Below, piece after piece: positions 55,559-58,810 of a stretch of DNA of 58,810 bases (positions are counted from its first letter, which is position 1; every line of letters begins with the position of its first letter). The notes below the pieces were generated by a model. The model searched no databases. It was not told the DNA's origin and was given only the letters and a program-made list of their open reading frames with translations. The position numbers were made by a program, and so were the translations under genes. Where the stretch lies: NCBI GenBank assembly GCA_028284395.1, contig JANQRV010000117.1, forward strand, positions 1 to 58,810. Reading direction: 5' to 3'. The DNA is from Saprospiraceae bacterium (lineage in GTDB: Bacteria > Bacteroidota > Bacteroidia > Chitinophagales > Saprospiraceae).

Positions 55559-55750
55559 ATGAAATCATTATTCAAACTGTTAAAAGGAGTATTGGTACTG
55601 TTTTTCGTTATTGGCCTCCTTATCTTTGTCAAGAAAAAGGTGCCGGCTTACCAGATTATTGAGGAACAAGGGTTGGAAACCGATGCCTTGTTCTACTCCG
55701 AGAGTCCCGAGGCGGTTGAACGAAATTTCCAGATGATGCAAAAAATGTAG
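55559..55750 (+). CDS. Small single-pass membrane protein
   Basis: The 63-residue protein has one membrane helix (about 8-24: LKGVLVLFFVIGLLIFV), then a cytoplasmic or periplasmic tail with an acidic stretch ending NFQMMQKM. It lies 6 bases after the YeiH-like gene and 3 bases before the HExxH protein gene, which supports it as a real gene and a possible subunit of either. No family recognised. Confidence 0.65.
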   Translation: MKSLFKLLKGVLVLFFVIGLLIFVKKKVPAYQIIEEQGLETDALFYSESPEAVERNFQMMQKM

Positions 55751-55753
55751 GCC

Positions 55754-56410
55754 ATGCGGATTATTTTCACGATCCTTTTTTGTGCATTAATTCCCGGACT
55801 GTTTCTCAGTTGGATGAACGCGATCGGCCATGCTTACAACAATGGTGATGTATACATTCCGTTTGTGATTGGTTTCGGGGTTTACCTGATGCTGATCGGT
55901 ATTCAAAATCGAAACTTTCAACACAATTTTAAGTGGTTTCAGACCTTTTCCCACGAATTGACCCATGTTATCTTTAGTATCCTGACATTCAATAAGATCT
56001 ACGGATTCAATGCGACCAGCCATTCTGGAGGATACGTCAGTTATCAGGGGAAGTCCAACATGCTCATTACGCTATCGCCGTATTGTGTGCCAATCTTCAC
56101 TCTTTTTCTACTGTTGATCAGTGCATTAGTCAAGGTGCAACATGAATCTTTCCTAGTTGCAGCTATTGGCTTTACTTACCTTTTCCATTTGCATACCTTT
56201 ATGGTGCAAACAAAGACTTACCAGCCGGACTTGAGAGCATATGGATTAATTCCATCTTACAGCTTCATTGTATTCTTCAATTTGTTGTTTTCGGGCTTTA
56301 TTCTTCTTAGCATTACTGATGGCTTATGGGGCTTCAAAACTTTTCTTTTAGATACTTATGAACACATTTACAGTTATTTGGAGCCACTATCCTCGAAGTT
56401 CGCGGAGTAG
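55754..56410 (+). CDS. Multi-pass membrane protein with HExxH motif (M50-like)
   Basis: The 218-residue protein has about six membrane helices and a zinc-protease motif HELTH at residues 67-71 (FSHELTHVIFSILTF) inside a helix. A second motif, YQPDLRAYG with Asp159, lies in a later loop or helix and could be the third metal ligand, as in site-2 intramembrane proteases of family M50. It lacks a PDZ domain. The substrate is unknown. Part of a run with the YeiH-like and 63-residue genes; trehalase follows. Confidence 0.75.
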   Translation: MRIIFTILFCALIPGLFLSWMNAIGHAYNNGDVYIPFVIGFGVYLMLIGIQNRNFQHNFKWFQTFSHELTHVIFSILTFNKIYGFNATSHSGGYVSYQGKSNMLITLSPYCVPIFTLFLLLISALVKVQHESFLVAAIGFTYLFHLHTFMVQTKTYQPDLRAYGLIPSYSFIVFFNLLFSGFILLSITDGLWGFKTFLLDTYEHIYSYLEPLSSKFAE

Positions 56411-56434
56411 AGCTTATATTTGATTAAAAATTTT

Positions 56435-58015
56435 ATGACTCTCAGAAGTATTATCTATGGCGCTCTTGTCCTGGTTGTGTCGTCATGTGGTAATCGTTCG
56501 GACCAAACTACCGAGAAAACTACGACCTATTCTAATCCAATGGAGATGTACGGCGATTTTTTGATCGAAGTCCAAAACCAACGCATCTTTCCAGATGGTA
56601 AAACCTTTGTCGATTGCATTCCCCGTATTCCCGCCTCAGAAATTATACAACAATATGAATTCCGCCGAGATAGCAATGATTTTGATCTGCGGGCTTTTGT
56701 GGAGGAACACTTCGAGTTACCGCAGAAGTATGTTTCGGGATTCATCAGTGATCCCTCTCGAACGATGGAAGAGCACATCGAAGCTCTTTGGTCGGTCTTA
56801 AGGCGTGAACCCGACGAAGCGGAGAGTGGAACCCGCATTGCTTTGCCTTTTCCTTACATTGTGCCGGGAGGGCGTTTCGGAGAAATCTATTACTGGGATA
56901 GCTATTTTACAATGTTGGGCTTACAAGCAGACAATAAAACGGATTTGATCCAATCAATGGTTGGAAATTTTGCTTTCTTAATCGATACTTGTGGATTTGT
57001 TCCAAATGGTAGTCGGACCTATTTTTTGGGAAGATCACAACCTCCGTTTTTTTCTTTAATGGTAGAGTTGCTAGCTCAGGAAAAAGGAGATGCGACCTAT
57101 AGGAATTATTTGCCTCAACTCGAAAAAGAATATGGTTTCTGGATGGACGGTGAAGACCAGTTAAGTTCAGAAAATGTAGCCATTCGGCGAGTTGTTCGAT
57201 TAAGCGAAGGTGCTGTTTTGAATCGATACTGGGATGATCGGGATTACCCTCGTACGGAAATGTATGCTGATGACGTTGAAACCGCAAAACAAAGTGATCG
57301 GCCCGAAGCTGTGATGTACAGACACCTGAGAGCGGGGGCGGAATCGGGATGGGACTATTCTTCAAGGTGGTTTTCCGATGAACAAAATCTTCATACCATT
57401 CAAACAACCGACCTGATTCCAGTTGACCTCAATGCCCTGCTTTACAATTTGGAGAATGTACTGGCCAAAGCTCATCAGTTGGATGAAAATGTGGAAAAAG
57501 TTGCTTTTTATTTACAAGCAGCTAATGCCAGGAAAGCTGCTGTTATACGGTATTGTTGGAATTCACCATTGGTCTTTTTCACAGATTACAATTTCGTACG
57601 ACTTTCATCGGTTAATACGCCTACCTTGGCAGGTCTATACCCCCTTGCTTTCAACCTAGCTACGCACGAACAGGGCAAAGCTGTCGCCAAGCAAATTAGC
57701 GAGTCATTCCTTCAACCCGGTGGAGTGGTTACGACGCTTAACAATACTGGCCAACAATGGGATGCTCCAAATGGTTGGGCTCCTTTGCAATGGATGACCA
57801 TTCGGGGATTGCGGAATTATGGTCACAATGAACTTGCCAATGAGATCAAGGCACGATGGATTCGCCTTAATTCAAAAGTATACGAGCTTACCGGCAAGAT
57901 GGTTGAAAAATACAATGTAATGGATACGACCTTGGCCGCGGGTGGTGGTGAATATCCCCTGCAGGATGGATTTGGGTGGACCAATGGTGTTTTGCTCAAG
58001 CTTCTAAGAGAATAA
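56435..58015 (+). CDS. treA: Trehalase (GH37), lipoprotein
   Basis: The enzyme splits trehalose into two glucose molecules. I chose the ATG at 56435 (526 residues) over TTG at 56420 because it starts a lipoprotein signal (Cys18 in VVSSC). Both GH37 signatures are present: PGGRFGEIYYWDSYF and QWDAPNGWAPLQW, plus ESGWDYSSRWF with the catalytic Asp and GGEYPLQDGFGWTNG with the Glu. It should act outside the inner membrane, so it degrades external or periplasmic trehalose. The gap to the HExxH gene is 24 bases. Confidence 0.95.
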   Translation: MTLRSIIYGALVLVVSSCGNRSDQTTEKTTTYSNPMEMYGDFLIEVQNQRIFPDGKTFVDCIPRIPASEIIQQYEFRRDSNDFDLRAFVEEHFELPQKYVSGFISDPSRTMEEHIEALWSVLRREPDEAESGTRIALPFPYIVPGGRFGEIYYWDSYFTMLGLQADNKTDLIQSMVGNFAFLIDTCGFVPNGSRTYFLGRSQPPFFSLMVELLAQEKGDATYRNYLPQLEKEYGFWMDGEDQLSSENVAIRRVVRLSEGAVLNRYWDDRDYPRTEMYADDVETAKQSDRPEAVMYRHLRAGAESGWDYSSRWFSDEQNLHTIQTTDLIPVDLNALLYNLENVLAKAHQLDENVEKVAFYLQAANARKAAVIRYCWNSPLVFFTDYNFVRLSSVNTPTLAGLYPLAFNLATHEQGKAVAKQISESFLQPGGVVTTLNNTGQQWDAPNGWAPLQWMTIRGLRNYGHNELANEIKARWIRLNSKVYELTGKMVEKYNVMDTTLAAGGGEYPLQDGFGWTNGVLLKLLRE

Positions 58016-58028
58016 GGTTTTGTCAGAT

Positions 58029-58810
58029 CTAAATATTCCACCAGTATCGCCATTTTAAAACAAAACCTTGGTTGCGGATCCGGGAAAAATCGGAGAAATA
58101 ATTATTGGTGTAGACAATGAATAAATCTGATGCAGGACTATAACGCCATTGCATTCGCAAATTAATGTTCATATTTTGGGATTGGTTGTTATACTGTACA
58201 AAATTGGTGAAGAACAGTGTATTAGAGAGCGTAACATCGATGCGCGGCCCTACCAACCACAGATCAAATTGCCCATTTTTAAGACCATCGGGTAGACGGT
58301 TATCCTCTCCAAAATTGATTCGATTATAATTTGCTGCAATATTAATGGCGACATATGGCTGAAAACGATATCCGATTTCTCCACCTAAGTTTAAGCGGGT
58401 GCCTTCCGCAAAATAGCCCCCGTAGCGGGTATTCGCTGCCCAGGTAAACAGGCTTTGTGGCTTCGACTGAAACATGGCGCCAAATGCGTTCCATTGGTGT
58501 TTGGTCCCAGCTGCTAATTGTTCCCCTGAAAAGTTTGTGGGATCGAATGGATTGGTTAGTTCTAGGTAATTGTTTGATATCCAAACTGTAAATTGGCTTC
58601 GATCCAAAAAATTGATATTGTAAGCTAGGAACAATTCGTTTTCAATTTCTTTAAGGTTTTCATCAAAGAAAAATTCAAGCTTGGTAAAAGGACCATGACT
58701 GACGATTTTGGAAGACTTGGGAAAGAACAAGCGCCCTGCAGTTGGTAAAAGATGATTGAAGCCGGTTCTGGGCACAAACCCCGTTTCAGCGCGGAAATTT
58801 TGCCCCACTG
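58029..58810 (-). CDS. DUF5916-like outer-membrane protein (C-terminal part)
   Basis: The frame runs past the right edge, so only the last about 260 residues are present. The sequence NFRAETGFVPRTG, many alternating strands ending in aromatic residues, and the C-terminus NQGFVLKWRYWWNI match the C-terminal beta-barrel of DUF5916 proteins, which carry a CBM9-like domain at the N-terminus and sit in the outer membrane. The missing N-terminus prevents confirmation. It converges with the trehalase gene, 13 bases apart. Confidence 0.65.
   Translation of the reverse strand, partial: VGQNFRAETGFVPRTGFNHLLPTAGRLFFPKSSKIVSHGPFTKLEFFFDENLKEIENELFLAYNINFLDRSQFTVWISNNYLELTNPFDPTNFSGEQLAAGTKHQWNAFGAMFQSKPQSLFTWAANTRYGGYFAEGTRLNLGGEIGYRFQPYVAINIAANYNRINFGEDNRLPDGLKNGQFDLWLVGPRIDVTLSNTLFFTNFVQYNNQSQNMNINLRMQWRYSPASDLFIVYTNNYFSDFSRIRNQGFVLKWRYWWNI

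Noticed and set aside
1..58810. CRISPR arrays, tRNA genes, prophage or insertion sequences
   Set aside because: No direct repeats with spacers, no cloverleaf sequences and no transposase or phage genes were recognised by eye; a dedicated scan was not possible.

Overview
The window looks like a stretch of chromosome from a member of the Bacteroidota, most likely a Saprospirales/Chitinophagales-type bacterium (the order-level placement is inference). The evidence is a SusD-type nutrient-binding protein, type IX secretion C-terminal signals of both kinds (type A in the 32636-34246 protein, type B in the 27720-30503 protein), a DUF3098 gene next to ftsX, candidate -7 promoter boxes of the Bacteroidota form TAnnTTTG, and weak use of Shine-Dalgarno sequences. 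I saw no rRNA, tRNA, CRISPR array, insertion sequence or prophage gene.

Layout. 1-2491: the end of a SusD gene, facing a YciI-like lipoprotein and an acetamidase/formamidase-like lipoprotein. 2549-6105: tex and a DUF547 lipoprotein, separated by a structured non-coding gap. 6194-10249: a minus-strand block in which two paralogous proteins of unknown function, both ending in Cys-Pro-Pro-x-Cys, flank a three-gene signalling unit (membrane protein, histidine kinase, LuxR-type response regulator). 10345-14887: a translationally coupled operon of a YfhO-like membrane protein and two glycosyltransferases. 14908-18883: gpsA, truB, uppP, DUF3098 and ftsX. 18915-20788: three proteins of unknown function. 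21119-27162: leuS, glpD and a membrane glycosyltransferase. 27174-34823: formyltetrahydrofolate cyclo-ligase, a large type IX secreted protein, a TetR regulator with a palindromic operator, an MFS transporter, a secreted alpha/beta-hydrolase-like protein and a PAP2 phosphatase. 34920-46469: glmM, cysteine desulfurase, oligopeptidase B, agmatinase, aminotransferase, a membrane glycosyltransferase-TPR fusion with a methyltransferase, and an acyl-CoA carboxylase beta subunit.

46575-49238 is the most interesting part: a compact three-gene unit made of a caspase-like peptidase with a C-terminal effector-associated-type domain, a free-standing copy of that same domain, and a protein that appears to join a third such domain to a STAND-like module without an intact P-loop. 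This is the architecture expected of a bacterial conflict or programmed-death system. The caspase call is firm; the domain names on its partners and the biological role are inference.

49537-58810: a DUF2306 membrane protein, a creatininase-family protein with altered metal ligands, an ECF sigma factor with a membrane partner, a glycerophosphodiesterase lipoprotein, a protein of unknown function, then a run of a YeiH-type transporter with a large extra N-terminal region, a 63-residue membrane protein, an HExxH intramembrane protease-like protein and a lipoprotein trehalase, and the end of a DUF5916-like outer-membrane protein. Most genes are housekeeping or metabolic; the accessory, less understood material is concentrated at 6194-10249, 46575-49238 and 53261-56410.
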